DNA of 26,192 nucleotides from a virus, in the IMG/VR virus record IMGVR_UViG_3300021091_003655, positions 1 to 26,192 of that record. One strand, given 5' to 3'. How positions within the stretch are numbered: the first letter of the stretch is position 1; each line of letters starts with the position of its first letter. The notes beneath the pieces were generated by a model, which saw nothing but the letters and a program-made list of their open reading frames with translations, did not search any database and was not told the origin of the DNA. The position numbers were made by a program, and so were the translations under genes. Shown piece by piece: positions 1-7,099 of this stretch.

Positions 1-1
1 T

Positions 2-82
2 TTTATGATTTCATTGTTATCGGTACCAGTTGCGGTTGAAATGTTTTCAAGATTAAATGATATATTAAAAAGAATAAATTAA
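2..82 (+). CDS. C-terminal end of an unknown protein (partial)
   Basis: An open frame enters from the left edge and ends at TAA 80-82. It encodes 26 residues ending in ...FSRLNDILKRIN. The tail looks amphipathic and helical. The stop lies 6 bases before the next start, which is the usual spacing in this window. Too little is present to identify a family. The other two forward frames hit stops early, which supports this frame. Confidence 0.45.
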   Translation, partial: FMISLLSVPVAVEMFSRLNDILKRIN

Positions 83-88
83 AAAATT

Positions 89-325
89 ATGACTAATCAA
101 AACAATTGGGATTATTCACAATTATCACATGTAGACTCCTTACAACAAAACAAAACAAAATTCCAAATAGGAGACAAGGCGGTAAAACTAAAAGGGTATA
201 AGTTTCCATGTACGATTGTGTCCGTATTCAAAACAGTAGATGGAAATGTCCGAGTGGTAGGTGAGTTGGACGATTATGGATTACTACATATTTTTAACGA
301 AGAACAATTAGAAAAAGCAAATTAA
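89..325 (+). CDS. small protein with SH3/KOW-like beta domain, function unknown
   Basis: A 78-residue protein. Residues 1-24 are polar, rich in Asn and Gln, and probably flexible. Residues 26-76 look like a small beta barrel: IGDKAVKLKGY, then PCTIVSVF, then VRVVGEL, then GLLHIFNEEQLE. This resembles short phage and bacterial proteins with a 'GD.v....Gy.f.g.Vv..f....g..r.vve....lLhif...ql' pattern, but I cannot assign a named family. It could bind nucleic acid or a protein partner, which is speculation. It starts 6 bases after the preceding stop and ends 1 base before the ATG at 327, so it is probably in the same transcript as the ClpP-like gene. Confidence 0.75.
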   Translation: MTNQNNWDYSQLSHVDSLQQNKTKFQIGDKAVKLKGYKFPCTIVSVFKTVDGNVRVVGELDDYGLLHIFNEEQLEKAN

Positions 326-326
326 T

Positions 327-422
327 ATGGATTACGGATAAGAGTTTAGAAGTTTCGCAAAGAGCGAAGGAATTAGTTCACTGGCGTTAGACCAGTTTGA
401 AGCATCATTAACACCATACATT
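327..422 (+). pseudogene. N-terminal extension of the ClpP-like gene, interrupted by an in-frame TAA
   Basis: ATG 327 sits 1 base after the previous stop and is in the same frame as the protease at 423. It reads Met-Asp-Tyr-Gly, then TAA (339-341), then an uninterrupted protein-like stretch (EFRSFAKSEGISS, LTPYILEEREL) that runs straight into the protease. From memory, phage ClpP relatives often begin with a similar extension and have a Lys near the interrupted codon (GGA-AAA-GAG would become GGA-TAA-GAG by one change). So 327 looks like the ancestral start, and the gene may be broken at codon 5, restarted downstream, or affected by a base error. Confidence 0.55.
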
Positions 423-1052
423 TTGGAGGAAAGAGAGTTGAGAGCAACTCAAATTGATATTTTCTCAAGATTGATGCGTGATAGAATTTTGTGGTTATCA
501 GGACTTGTTAATCAACACATGTCAGATATCGTACAAGCACAATTATTGTTCTTAGATTCGGTTGAGAATAAAGATATTACACTTTACCTCAATAGTCTTG
601 GAGGATCTGTCATGTGTGGTCTTGGTATTGTGGACTTAATGAACTATGTGAGTTCTGATATTGTGACTACAAACTTAGGTATGTGTGCATCTATGGGATC
701 TGTTTTATTATCATCAGGAACAAAAGGTAAACGATCATCATTGATCCATGCCAAAATAATGACTCACCAAGTTAGTCATAGAACACAAGGAAACATCCAA
801 GACACACGAATCAACCAAATGGAAGGTGAAAAGTATAACTACATTCTATTCAAGATCTTGGCGGAAAACTGTGGAAAATCATTCCAAGAGGTATTAGACT
901 TCTCAAGTCGTGACAGATGGTATAGTTCAGATGAAGCTGTAGAGTTTGGACTTATTGATGAGGTTATTGGGTCGGACAAAAATAAATCAATCACAAACTA
1001 CTTAGAAGGGTTTGATGATTACTACAAGAAAGAAGTATTGGGTGTGAAGTAA
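423..1052 (+). CDS. clpP: ClpP-like serine protease (peptidase family S14)
   Basis: A 209-residue ClpP-fold protease from TTG 423. Catalytic residues are visible: Ser90 in GMCASMGS, His115 in MTHQVS and Asp164 in SSRDRWYSS, followed by the usual EAVEFGLIDEVI. The YLNSLGGSV segment (about 55-63) matches the strand and oxyanion region of ClpP. ClpP forms barrel-shaped peptidases fed by AAA+ unfoldases; no ClpX or ClpA is in the window, so a phage subunit could use the host unfoldase or act alone. Some phages use ClpP-like enzymes as prohead proteases, but no capsid gene is adjacent. The start is unusual: homologous-looking sequence continues upstream to ATG 327 but is cut by TAA at 339. If not read through, translation must begin at a non-ATG codon such as TTG 423 or CTG 381. 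Confidence 0.85.
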   Translation: MEERELRATQIDIFSRLMRDRILWLSGLVNQHMSDIVQAQLLFLDSVENKDITLYLNSLGGSVMCGLGIVDLMNYVSSDIVTTNLGMCASMGSVLLSSGTKGKRSSLIHAKIMTHQVSHRTQGNIQDTRINQMEGEKYNYILFKILAENCGKSFQEVLDFSSRDRWYSSDEAVEFGLIDEVIGSDKNKSITNYLEGFDDYYKKEVLGVK

Positions 1053-1086
1053 TTTACACTCATACAATTTAATTTATAATTAATAA

Positions 1087-2016
1087 ATGAAAAACATAAA
1101 AAAATTAGTTATTGGTGGTTCTGGTTTTGTTGGTAGCATTATAGTAGAAAAATTAATTGAGCGAGGGTTTGAAGTAATCGTTTTTGATAATTTAAGATTT
1201 GGTAATTATAAAAATATTGAACATCTGCCGGTCAAATTTATTAATGGGGATGTTTTAAACCCAATAGAATTAGAAAATTACATGGACCAAATAGATATTG
1301 TGTATTATTTAGCCACTGTTAATATAATAGCTGCTGAGAATGATTATTCGGATTGTATTGGTAATAACATAACAGGAGTTAATAATGTGTTGGATATCGT
1401 TAGTAAATATAAAAACGTAAAAAGATTCGTATATACATCAACATCTTCAATCTACGGTAATGGTATTAATATTCTCGAAGACTCTAAAAGGGATTTTTTA
1501 AATATTTATTCAACCACTAAATACGCTGGTGAATGTTTATGTAGACTATATGAAAATACTAAAAATCTACCACTTACAGTAATTAGATATACTAATGTTT
1601 ATGGTAAAAATCAAAGACCAGAATCACCATATTGTGGTGTAATCGGTAAATTTATTCAAAAATCGGTATTAGGGGATGACATCCAAATAAACGGAGATGG
1701 AAGTCAATGTCGTGATTTCATGTATGTTGATGATGTTGCAAACCTAACAATTGATCTAAGTTTTATGGATAAAACTCTAGGTCAAGATATCAATTTTAAT
1801 ACTAATATTAGCCCAACTATTTTAGAAATTGCGGAATTAGTTAAAAAACTAACTAACTCTGATTCAAAAATAATTACCATACCTGAAAGGAAGATTGACA
1901 ACATCAAATATAGAAAATTAAAAAATGATAAATTGTTGAGTTTTAATGATTTTAATTTCACAAATATTGAAGACGGTATAAACAAAACAATAAAATGGTA
2001 TAAACAAAACTATTAA
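1087..2016 (+). CDS. NAD-dependent nucleotide-sugar epimerase/dehydratase (extended SDR)
   Basis: A 309-residue extended short-chain dehydrogenase. The Rossmann motif G10-G-S-G13-F-V-G16 binds NAD. Asp34 in VFDNL is the adenosine-ribose contact. TSTSSIYG (117-124) carries the catalytic Ser/Thr, and Y141-S-T-T-K145 is the catalytic Tyr/Lys pair. RYTNVYGKNQRP and DFMYVDDVA are typical of the UDP-glucose 4-epimerase / UDP-glucuronate decarboxylase / dTDP-glucose dehydratase group. The exact sugar cannot be read from sequence. It acts in the cytoplasm on nucleotide sugars. Only 1 base separates it from the downstream glycosyltransferase, so the pair probably makes and transfers one sugar, perhaps onto phage structural proteins or the host surface. 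Confidence 0.9.
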   Translation: MKNIKKLVIGGSGFVGSIIVEKLIERGFEVIVFDNLRFGNYKNIEHLPVKFINGDVLNPIELENYMDQIDIVYYLATVNIIAAENDYSDCIGNNITGVNNVLDIVSKYKNVKRFVYTSTSSIYGNGINILEDSKRDFLNIYSTTKYAGECLCRLYENTKNLPLTVIRYTNVYGKNQRPESPYCGVIGKFIQKSVLGDDIQINGDGSQCRDFMYVDDVANLTIDLSFMDKTLGQDINFNTNISPTILEIAELVKKLTNSDSKIITIPERKIDNIKYRKLKNDKLLSFNDFNFTNIEDGINKTIKWYKQNY

Positions 2017-2017
2017 A

Positions 2018-3139
2018 ATGAAATTTAGTATAGTATCAACATTTTATAATAATACTATTGAAGAAATCCAATTACTAAAAGATTCAATTCTGAATCAAAC
2101 ATATAGTAATTGGGAATGGATTATTAGTGATGATTTTAGTCAAGAAAGTACCATTCATGTTGATTATTTAAAAAGTTTACCTTTAGAGGATAAAAGGATT
2201 AATTACATACAACAAAAAAGTAAAAAAGAAATTTTTTGGAATCCCCAAACATATGCAAATGGCGATATTGTTATATTAATTGGTGGTGATGATACTATAT
2301 CACCCAAAACTTTAGAAATATATGTTAACCATTTTTTAAAATATTCTGAAGTAGTTTTTATTACATCTGAGTCAAATATTTTTACACCAAATTTAGCTTA
2401 TAGTTCTTTTTTAGATTATAAAGATTTTAATAATATATTTGACAAAAGACATTTATTTCCATTAGGATGGTTAAACATGGGCGTTCCTTTAGCTTGGAGA
2501 AACATACCCATAAATTTTATTAGTGATGTTCAGTTGAATGGTAGAGAAATAACAAACGACTATTTTATTCACACCAGATTAGAAGAGATCGGTAATTTTA
2601 TACATCTACCGAGAGTATTTTATAATTATAAAATAAGACAGGAGTCAGTGTCAAGAAAGATTGATGAAGACAATAGTTATTCTGAGGCCTCTATATTCAA
2701 TTACGATGATATAATTGAAAAAAGAAGAGAAGGTAAAGAAATTCCAGGTTGTTTAGATGTTTATAATGAGATTGTAGAAGAGTCCCAAGCGTTTTATTAC
2801 ACTAAACTTAACTCAGAAAAAAAATCACAATTTGTTTCATTTATCACAACAAACGACCTACCAAAAAATAAAAAAAGAAAAATAAAAGAAGTGTGGTCCG
2901 ACCATAACATGCACTTCAACGAAACCAATAATAAAATTGACTACTACATTTTTTACCTGAATGAAAATAGTAGTTTTGATGATTTCATAAAAAGATATAA
3001 TAAAATTACAACATCAAAAGAAATCTTCATATTTGTTAGAAATAATAAAAATTTATATAATATGATATCAGGAAATATTAATAATTTTTCTTGGTTTTCA
3101 GTCGAAGATTTTGATTTCATTGTTAAAACAACAAAATAA
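2018..3139 (+). CDS. glycosyltransferase, GT-A fold (family 2-like)
   Basis: A 373-residue protein. The N-terminal half is a family 2-like glycosyltransferase: FSIVSTFYN (3-11), WIISDDFS with D38/D39 for the nucleotide, and LIGGDDTISPKT with D91/D92 in the position of the metal-binding DxD. The later HTRLEEIG and YNYKIRQESVS segments fit the acceptor side of such enzymes. The C-terminal 130 residues are Asn/Lys-rich and unassigned; they could be a second domain. It follows the epimerase by 1 base and probably uses its product. Donor and acceptor are unknown. There is no membrane segment, so it should be cytoplasmic. Confidence 0.85.
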   Translation: MKFSIVSTFYNNTIEEIQLLKDSILNQTYSNWEWIISDDFSQESTIHVDYLKSLPLEDKRINYIQQKSKKEIFWNPQTYANGDIVILIGGDDTISPKTLEIYVNHFLKYSEVVFITSESNIFTPNLAYSSFLDYKDFNNIFDKRHLFPLGWLNMGVPLAWRNIPINFISDVQLNGREITNDYFIHTRLEEIGNFIHLPRVFYNYKIRQESVSRKIDEDNSYSEASIFNYDDIIEKRREGKEIPGCLDVYNEIVEESQAFYYTKLNSEKKSQFVSFITTNDLPKNKKRKIKEVWSDHNMHFNETNNKIDYYIFYLNENSSFDDFIKRYNKITTSKEIFIFVRNNKNLYNMISGNINNFSWFSVEDFDFIVKTTK

Positions 3140-3157
3140 AAAAAAATAAAATATATA

Positions 3158-3454
3158 ATGGAAAAAGTTATTTTAAAAGAAACGGTTATTAATACAAAAC
3201 CGAATGAATATAAAAAAAAGTTTTACAAACTTGGAAAGAAAAAAGAACCTAAATTTGATTTAAGTGAGGAATTTGTTATGAGATCTCAAGAAGTCCCCAA
3301 CATCAAAGGATTGCCAAAACAAGTTGGCTATTATAAAATTGGTAAGAGTTTTCATATATTCTTCGAACAGAAACCAAACGGTATTCATAGATACTTTACC
3401 AAGTTGTTTTTGGGTTGGAAATGGCACGACCTTTTAACAAAGTGGAAATCTTAG
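3158..3454 (+). CDS. hypothetical small basic protein
   Basis: A 98-residue Lys-rich protein with no family I recognise. Residues 1-35 are highly charged. Residues 50-98 contain a compact stretch, VGYYKIGKSFHIFFEQKP then HRYFTKLFLGWKWHDLL, with alternating aromatic residues that suggest a small beta-alpha fold. It lies 18 bases after the glycosyltransferase and has an A-rich leader before ATG. A 37-codon frame (3421-3534) overlaps its 3' end. Confidence 0.65.
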   Translation: MEKVILKETVINTKPNEYKKKFYKLGKKKEPKFDLSEEFVMRSQEVPNIKGLPKQVGYYKIGKSFHIFFEQKPNGIHRYFTKLFLGWKWHDLLTKWKS

Positions 3455-3534
3455 GACCATCCGAAATTATTCACGGAGGCAGTGGATGTTATTCAAACCC
3501 CATACTAAGTTTTAGTGCAAGAGTTGTCATATAA
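3421..3534 (+). CDS. possible 37-residue small ORF
   Basis: ATG 3421 to TAA 3532-3534 gives 37 residues including VEILGPSEIIHGGSGCYSN. The composition is protein-like (Gly, Ser, Pro, aromatics) and unlike most random AT-rich frames here, which are Asn/Lys/Ile-rich. It overlaps the 3' end of the 3158-3454 gene by 34 bases in another frame and fills most of the following gap. It is too short for a functional call and could still be chance. Confidence 0.35.
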   Translation: MARPFNKVEILGPSEIIHGGSGCYSNPILSFSARVVI

Positions 3535-3565
3535 ACAACGAGTAAAGTAAAAATAGTTTTATAGG

Positions 3566-3576
3566 TATATTTATTG
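3566..3576 (+). promoter_or_regulatory. TATTTAT-type motif upstream of the amidase gene
   Basis: TATATTTATTG ends 13 bases before ATG 3590. It shares the TATTTAT core (3568-3574) with motifs before the genes at 6590, 8616, 13101, 18347, 23610 and the reverse-strand gene ending at 7914. It may be a phage-specific promoter or an AU-rich initiation element. No -33 TTTG is visible at the right distance, so host-type recognition is not supported. The rest of the 3455-3589 gap holds only the small ORF. Confidence 0.35.
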
Positions 3577-3589
3577 AAAAACAATTGAT

Positions 3590-4474
3590 ATGAAAGTACT
3601 CAAATTAGGATCAAAAGGTAAAGAAGTAGAAAACCTCCAAGAATCCCTTAAAATCCAAGTAGATGGAGACTTCGGACCAAAAACTGAAGAAGCCGTAAAA
3701 AAATTCCAAAAAGAAAACAAATTGACCGCAGATGGTGTGGTGGGTGAAAAAACATGGAATGCTTTGGGATTTGGTATTACGACCGATCTTCAAGAATCAA
3801 CATTTTCATCTGAAAAGTTAATTTTTAACAAAAAATTTTTAGATAAGGATGAATACCTTCAAGGGCCAACAAAAAAAGAATATTTGTTTTTACACCACAC
3901 CGCAGGAGGACATGATCCATATCAGGTTGTTACAATGTGGAATAACGATACACGAGGAAGAATTGGAACGGAATTCATAATGGGTGGACAATCAGTCTTT
4001 AATGGAAATGATCTTTATGATGGAACTATAGTACAATGTTTTCCTGAGGGATGTTATGGTTGGCATTTGGGCGATAATGGATCTGAATATATGCACTCAC
4101 ACTCAGTGGGGATTGAAGTTTGTAATTTTGGACCAATCAAAAATGGTTTAACATACACAGGACAAAAAGCTAATCCACTCCAAATAGTTGAACTTGAAAA
4201 ACCATTTAGAGGATCTAAATTCTATCACAGATATTCTGACAAACAGATAGACAGACTCAAATCATTCATTTTGTACATTGCAGAAAGGGATAGTATTGAC
4301 GTTAGAAAAGGTTTGGTACAAGAAATAAGAAATAAAGGAGCTAATGGATTTGAATTTAATTCGGACGCATATTACGGTAAAGTAAAAGGAATGTGGACTC
4401 ACACTAATACAAGAAAAGACAAGTCCGACATGTTTCCCCAACAAGAGTTAATAGACATGTTGTTATCTTTGTAA
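3590..4474 (+). CDS. N-acetylmuramoyl-L-alanine amidase with peptidoglycan-binding domain (endolysin-like)
   Basis: A 294-residue protein with two domains. Residues 3-60 are a PG_binding_1 domain (LKLGSKGKEVENLQ, VDGDFGPKTEEAVKKFQ, DGVVGEKTWNALG). Residues about 96-290 are an Amidase_2/PGRP-like zinc amidase: LFLHHTAGG (H102/H103), a central CYGWHLGDNG and HSVGIEVCNFG, and a late H271 followed by K278 and D280. The Amidase_2 family cuts the bond between muramic acid and the stem peptide. There is no signal peptide, so it would need a holin or would act from the virion. It has its own upstream motif and is followed by a strong terminator, so it is probably a single transcription unit. Lysis enzyme versus virion-associated hydrolase cannot be decided here. 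Confidence 0.88.
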   Translation: MKVLKLGSKGKEVENLQESLKIQVDGDFGPKTEEAVKKFQKENKLTADGVVGEKTWNALGFGITTDLQESTFSSEKLIFNKKFLDKDEYLQGPTKKEYLFLHHTAGGHDPYQVVTMWNNDTRGRIGTEFIMGGQSVFNGNDLYDGTIVQCFPEGCYGWHLGDNGSEYMHSHSVGIEVCNFGPIKNGLTYTGQKANPLQIVELEKPFRGSKFYHRYSDKQIDRLKSFILYIAERDSIDVRKGLVQEIRNKGANGFEFNSDAYYGKVKGMWTHTNTRKDKSDMFPQQELIDMLLSL

Positions 4475-4495
4475 AATATTAAAAAACTTTCAAAT

Positions 4496-4526
4496 AACCC
4501 CATTACATTAACGTGGGGTTTTTTAT
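4496..4526 (+). terminator. intrinsic terminator after the amidase gene
   Basis: AACCCCA (4496-4502) pairs with TGGGGTT (4514-4520), leaving an 11-base loop, and is followed at once by a T-rich run. The GC-rich stem stands out in this AT-rich DNA. It lies 22 bases after the amidase stop and just before a host-type promoter candidate. Confidence 0.8.
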
Positions 4527-4557
4527 TTGACATATTTTTTTTATTTCATTAAATTTA
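4526..4557 (+). promoter_or_regulatory. Bacteroidota-type promoter candidate
   Basis: TTTG (4526-4529), a 20-base spacer, then TAAATTTA (4550-4557). The Bacteroidota primary sigma consensus is TTTG-N19-21-TAnnTTTG, so this matches all but the final G. It lies directly after the terminator and 7 bases before ATG 4565, which would give an mRNA with almost no 5' leader. Confidence 0.45.
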
Positions 4558-4564
4558 ATTCATT

Positions 4565-4888
4565 ATGACAGATCAGCAAATCTTTATATACGGAGAAATA
4601 CAATATCTCAAAGGGAGATTAGACGAACTTTTCAAAGCTCTACCAACAATAACCAACATTGATAGAAAAAGAAAACTCGACCAACGAATTGAAAAGTATC
4701 TTCAAAAACTAAGAAAGGTTGATGAGGTCGCGTTTCATTTATATCAAGTAGAGTTGAGTAACAGACAACGATCAAAAGAAAAATCTAAAAATGAAATCAA
4801 AGACCTTTTGGAACAAATTTTAATTAATGAGAAAATCATGAATGAAGATATTCTTGAAAGAATTAAAAAACAAATTGATAAATATTAA
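4565..4888 (+). CDS. hypothetical helical protein
   Basis: A 107-residue, highly charged, almost entirely helical protein. Residues 10-60 (IQYLKGRLDELFKALP, RKRKLDQRIEKYLQKLRKVDE) and 70-105 (Lys/Glu/Ile-rich) have heptad-like spacing and may form a coiled coil. No family recognised. Its stop overlaps the next start by one base (TAATG at 4886-4890), indicating translational coupling with the DUF2452-like gene. Confidence 0.75.
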   Translation: MTDQQIFIYGEIQYLKGRLDELFKALPTITNIDRKRKLDQRIEKYLQKLRKVDEVAFHLYQVELSNRQRSKEKSKNEIKDLLEQILINEKIMNEDILERIKKQIDKY

Positions 4889-5265
4889 TGAGTGATAAAA
4901 AACCTGATAATGTTTCTGATAACCCTGGTTTGTTACCATACGGTAGTAATGTGGGTGCACCAGCAATAGTCGTAACGGACATACAACATTGGAAGGAACC
5001 AAGAGTTATGTCTGTCAATCAACAATTCGAAGATAAGTTTTTGGAACTCAAAAAAAAGTATGAAAAGTTAATCGAAGAATATAGATGGAACGATTTGGTT
5101 TACAAAGCAAAGTTTAGTTTTGAACCTGTAATTGGTAAGATATATCATTTGTATTATAATAAAGAAGGTAAGATATTTCTTTCCCTTATTTCACCAAGTG
5201 AATGGAAGTTTGAACACATCGGATCTTTCAAATACAATCACGATAATAATTGGATAAAAATATAA
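4888..5265 (+). CDS. DUF2452-like protein
   Basis: A 125-residue protein matching my memory of the DUF2452 family: NPGLLPYGSNVGAPAI (12-27), a charged helix at 47-67, then FEPVIGKIYHLYYNKEG and IFLSLISPSEW (about 78-107). Family members are found in bacteria, mainly marine ones, with no established function. All characteristic blocks are in order and the length is near the family size, so the gene looks intact. It is co-translated with the upstream helical gene and directly abuts the thioesterase gene (stop 5263-5265, ATG 5266). Confidence 0.75.
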   Translation: MSDKKPDNVSDNPGLLPYGSNVGAPAIVVTDIQHWKEPRVMSVNQQFEDKFLELKKKYEKLIEEYRWNDLVYKAKFSFEPVIGKIYHLYYNKEGKIFLSLISPSEWKFEHIGSFKYNHDNNWIKI

Positions 5266-5688
5266 ATGGTTATGGATTTAATCACAACACACCCAATTAA
5301 AAAATCAGACTTAGGATTTCATGGTAATCTTTTTGGTGGAAAATTATTGTCTCTTTTGGATGCTTCTGCGGCAGGATATGCAATGCAACTTTGTGATACG
5401 CCAAGAATGGTCACAGTATCAATAGATCAGTGTAATTTTGAAAAACCTGCTAAAGAAAGTCAATTATTAAAAATTTATGGTTACCCTTGTAAATTAGGAA
5501 ATACTTCATTAACTTTGTATATGGAAGCAAGGACTCACAGTGTTTACACAGGAAAACAAGATTTGGTTTTGAAAACACAAATCACATTTGTTCAAATTGA
5601 TGAAGGGGGTAATCCGATTCCACTTGGAGAAAAGGCAAAAAAAAGAATATCTAATTTAATCGAAAACAATGAAAATAACCCCATCTAA
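5266..5688 (+). CDS. hotdog-fold acyl-CoA thioesterase (YciA/BACH-like)
   Basis: A 140-residue hotdog-fold protein. The block HGNLFGGKLLSLLDASAAGYA (from residue 19, with D32 on the central helix) is the hallmark of the acyl-CoA hydrolase group related to YciA and BACH; the Asn20 and Asp32 positions correspond to the usual active-site region. VTVSIDQCNFEKPA and YMEARTH form the following strands. The family hydrolyses acyl-CoA to free fatty acid and CoA in the cytoplasm. A second in-frame ATG at 5272 is an equally possible start. Finding it in a phage would be unusual; it may alter host lipid or CoA pools. The 3' end overlaps the next gene by 20 bases. Confidence 0.85.
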   Translation: MVMDLITTHPIKKSDLGFHGNLFGGKLLSLLDASAAGYAMQLCDTPRMVTVSIDQCNFEKPAKESQLLKIYGYPCKLGNTSLTLYMEARTHSVYTGKQDLVLKTQITFVQIDEGGNPIPLGEKAKKRISNLIENNENNPI

Positions 5689-5881
5689 CGAACTTAAACA
5701 CATTTTTAGAATTTTAGAATCATGCGAGAACGACCTACATTTAGAAAGTACTCAAAGAATGTTTAAAAATTTCAAAACCAAATGGGAGAATAAAATCGAC
5801 CCAATACAAATGGTTGAGTTTATGTACGACTTTCATAACAACTACATTAAGAAAAAAAATAAATTATGTTACTTACAATAA
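5669..5881 (+). CDS. hypothetical small protein
   Basis: A 70-residue, probably all-helical protein (ELKHIFRILESCENDLHLE, TQRMFKNFKTKWENK, QMVEFMYDFHNNYIKKK). Not recognised. It overlaps the thioesterase gene by 20 bases and the phosphoesterase gene by 16 bases, so it is likely co-translated with both. The overlaps lower confidence somewhat, but the frame fills an otherwise empty stretch of about 180 bases. Confidence 0.55.
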   Translation: MKITPSNELKHIFRILESCENDLHLESTQRMFKNFKTKWENKIDPIQMVEFMYDFHNNYIKKKNKLCYLQ

Positions 5882-6558
5882 TATCAGATACTCACAATCA
5901 CCATAAAAGAATTACAGATGACTTACTTGGTGGTGACTTACTGATTCATGCTGGAGACCTTAGTTCCATGGGTTACGAGCACGAGATCCGTGAGTTTGCA
6001 AAATGGTATAATGGGTTGGACAATTACACAAGTAAAGTTTTTATTTCAGGCAATCACGATTGGGGATTTCAAAATAATATTGATAAGGTAAAAGAGATTG
6101 TGGGATCCTACAAAGACATTGATTATTTGGAAGATAGTTTTATGGGAATAATACAAAGTGGTGAACCTGAAGTTAAGATTTGGGGTAGTCCCTGGCAACC
6201 TGAGTTCTATGATTGGGCGTTTAACTTACCTCGAAATGGTGAGGAGTTGAAGGCAAAGTGGGATATGATTCCTGAAGATACTGACATCTTGATTACCCAC
6301 GGCCCTGCTTGGGGATTCTTAGATGATGTTGAGGGTCGTAGAGGACAACATCTTGGTTGTGAGTTACTATCAGAACGAATCAAACAAATCAAACCTAAAA
6401 TTCATATCTGTGGGCATATTCATACTGGTTACGGTCATTACTACAATGGACACACACACTTTTTTAATGCTTCTGTTTTGAATGAAAGATATGCTTACGC
6501 TCACCTTCCATGGAACATTGATTGGAATCCAATAACAAATGAGATTAAGTTTTTATAA
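5866..6558 (+). CDS. calcineurin-like metallophosphoesterase (MPPED2-like)
   Basis: A 230-residue metallophosphoesterase with the complete motif set: D8-x-H10, G30-D31, G62-N-H-D65, H145 in ILITHGP and G183-H-I-H186. These residues bind two metal ions. The WGSPWQPEF and HGPAWGFLD segments resemble the MPPED1/MPPED2 branch, whose members hydrolyse phosphodiesters such as cyclic nucleotides; the substrate here is unknown. A nucleotide signal or a nucleic acid would fit a phage. It is cytoplasmic, with no signal peptide. Its stop codon lies in the loop of a terminator hairpin. Confidence 0.88.
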   Translation: MLLTIISDTHNHHKRITDDLLGGDLLIHAGDLSSMGYEHEIREFAKWYNGLDNYTSKVFISGNHDWGFQNNIDKVKEIVGSYKDIDYLEDSFMGIIQSGEPEVKIWGSPWQPEFYDWAFNLPRNGEELKAKWDMIPEDTDILITHGPAWGFLDDVEGRRGQHLGCELLSERIKQIKPKIHICGHIHTGYGHYYNGHTHFFNASVLNERYAYAHLPWNIDWNPITNEIKFL

Positions 6559-6573
6559 CTTAATCTCATTTTG
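6537..6573 (+). terminator. intrinsic terminator overlapping the phosphoesterase stop codon
   Basis: AAATGAGATTAAG (6537-6549) pairs perfectly with CTTAATCTCATTT (6559-6571): a 13-bp stem and 9-base loop. The TAA stop of the phosphoesterase gene (6556-6558) is inside the loop, so a translating ribosome would disrupt the hairpin until it leaves. The T tract after it is short, so termination strength is uncertain. Confidence 0.65.
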
Positions 6574-6576
6574 ATG

Positions 6577-6589
6577 TATTTATAATAAA
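6577..6589 (+). promoter_or_regulatory. TATTTATAATAAA motif before the Dps-like gene
   Basis: TATTTATAATAAA abuts ATG 6590. The same 13-mer occurs at 8596-8608 before the gene at 8616, and shorter versions occur before several leader-bearing genes. It follows a terminator, where a new promoter is expected. It may be a phage promoter; an AU-rich translation element is the alternative. Confidence 0.45.
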
Positions 6590-7099
6590 ATGCGTGTTAT
6601 GAATAAGTTTAATTTAACCGAAAAATTAAAAGAAGAGTTAAAAAGAAGAAATCTTTGGGAACAAGAAGATGATGAAGATCAAGATGAAGAAGATAATGAC
6701 GATGATGATTCTCAAGATGAGTCATCTAATCATAACGATGATTTTTGTGAAATGGTTTGTCAGTTATTACATTCACAAACACAAGTTCATATTTTTCATT
6801 TAGGAACCAAATCATACGCTGAACATAAAGCACTTCAAAAGTTTTATGAAAGTATCGATGCTTTAACTGATGGTTTGATTGAATCTTATCAGGGAAAATA
6901 CGGACTATTAAGTAATTATAAGTCATATAAAAACCAATCCTATAAAAACAAAAATCAAGTATTAAAATACTTCAAAGGTTTGCTGAATAGTATCGAAGAA
7001 AAAAGAGATTGTTGTGATGATTCATACATCCAAAACCAAATTGATACGGTTCAAGAATTGATTTATTCAACAATGTATAAGTTGAGATTCCTTAACTAA
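6590..7099 (+). CDS. Dps/ferritin-like protein with acidic N-terminal tail (DUF5856-like)
   Basis: A 169-residue protein. Residues 25-52 are almost solid Asp/Glu with some Ser and Asn. From residue 54 it is helical: LLHSQTQVHIFHLGTKSYAEH (H67, H70, H79), then FYESIDALTDGLIESYQGKYG. The spacing of His, Glu and Asp resembles the Dps/ferritin-like metal-binding pair of helices and phage proteins grouped, as I recall, as DUF5856. Dps proteins sequester iron and protect DNA. The N-terminus FNLTEKLKEELKRRNLWE has LTE and LWE, like the leader proteins further on. A second ATG at 6599 is an equally good start. It converges on the zinc-motif gene with a 4-base overlap. Confidence 0.7.
   Translation: MRVMNKFNLTEKLKEELKRRNLWEQEDDEDQDEEDNDDDDSQDESSNHNDDFCEMVCQLLHSQTQVHIFHLGTKSYAEHKALQKFYESIDALTDGLIESYQGKYGLLSNYKSYKNQSYKNKNQVLKYFKGLLNSIEEKRDCCDDSYIQNQIDTVQELIYSTMYKLRFLN

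Noticed and set aside
327-422. Stop-codon reassignment (TAA read as an amino acid)
   Set aside because: TAA terminates most genes in the window at positions fitting gene boundaries, so a general recoding is excluded. The TAA at 339 is a local event.
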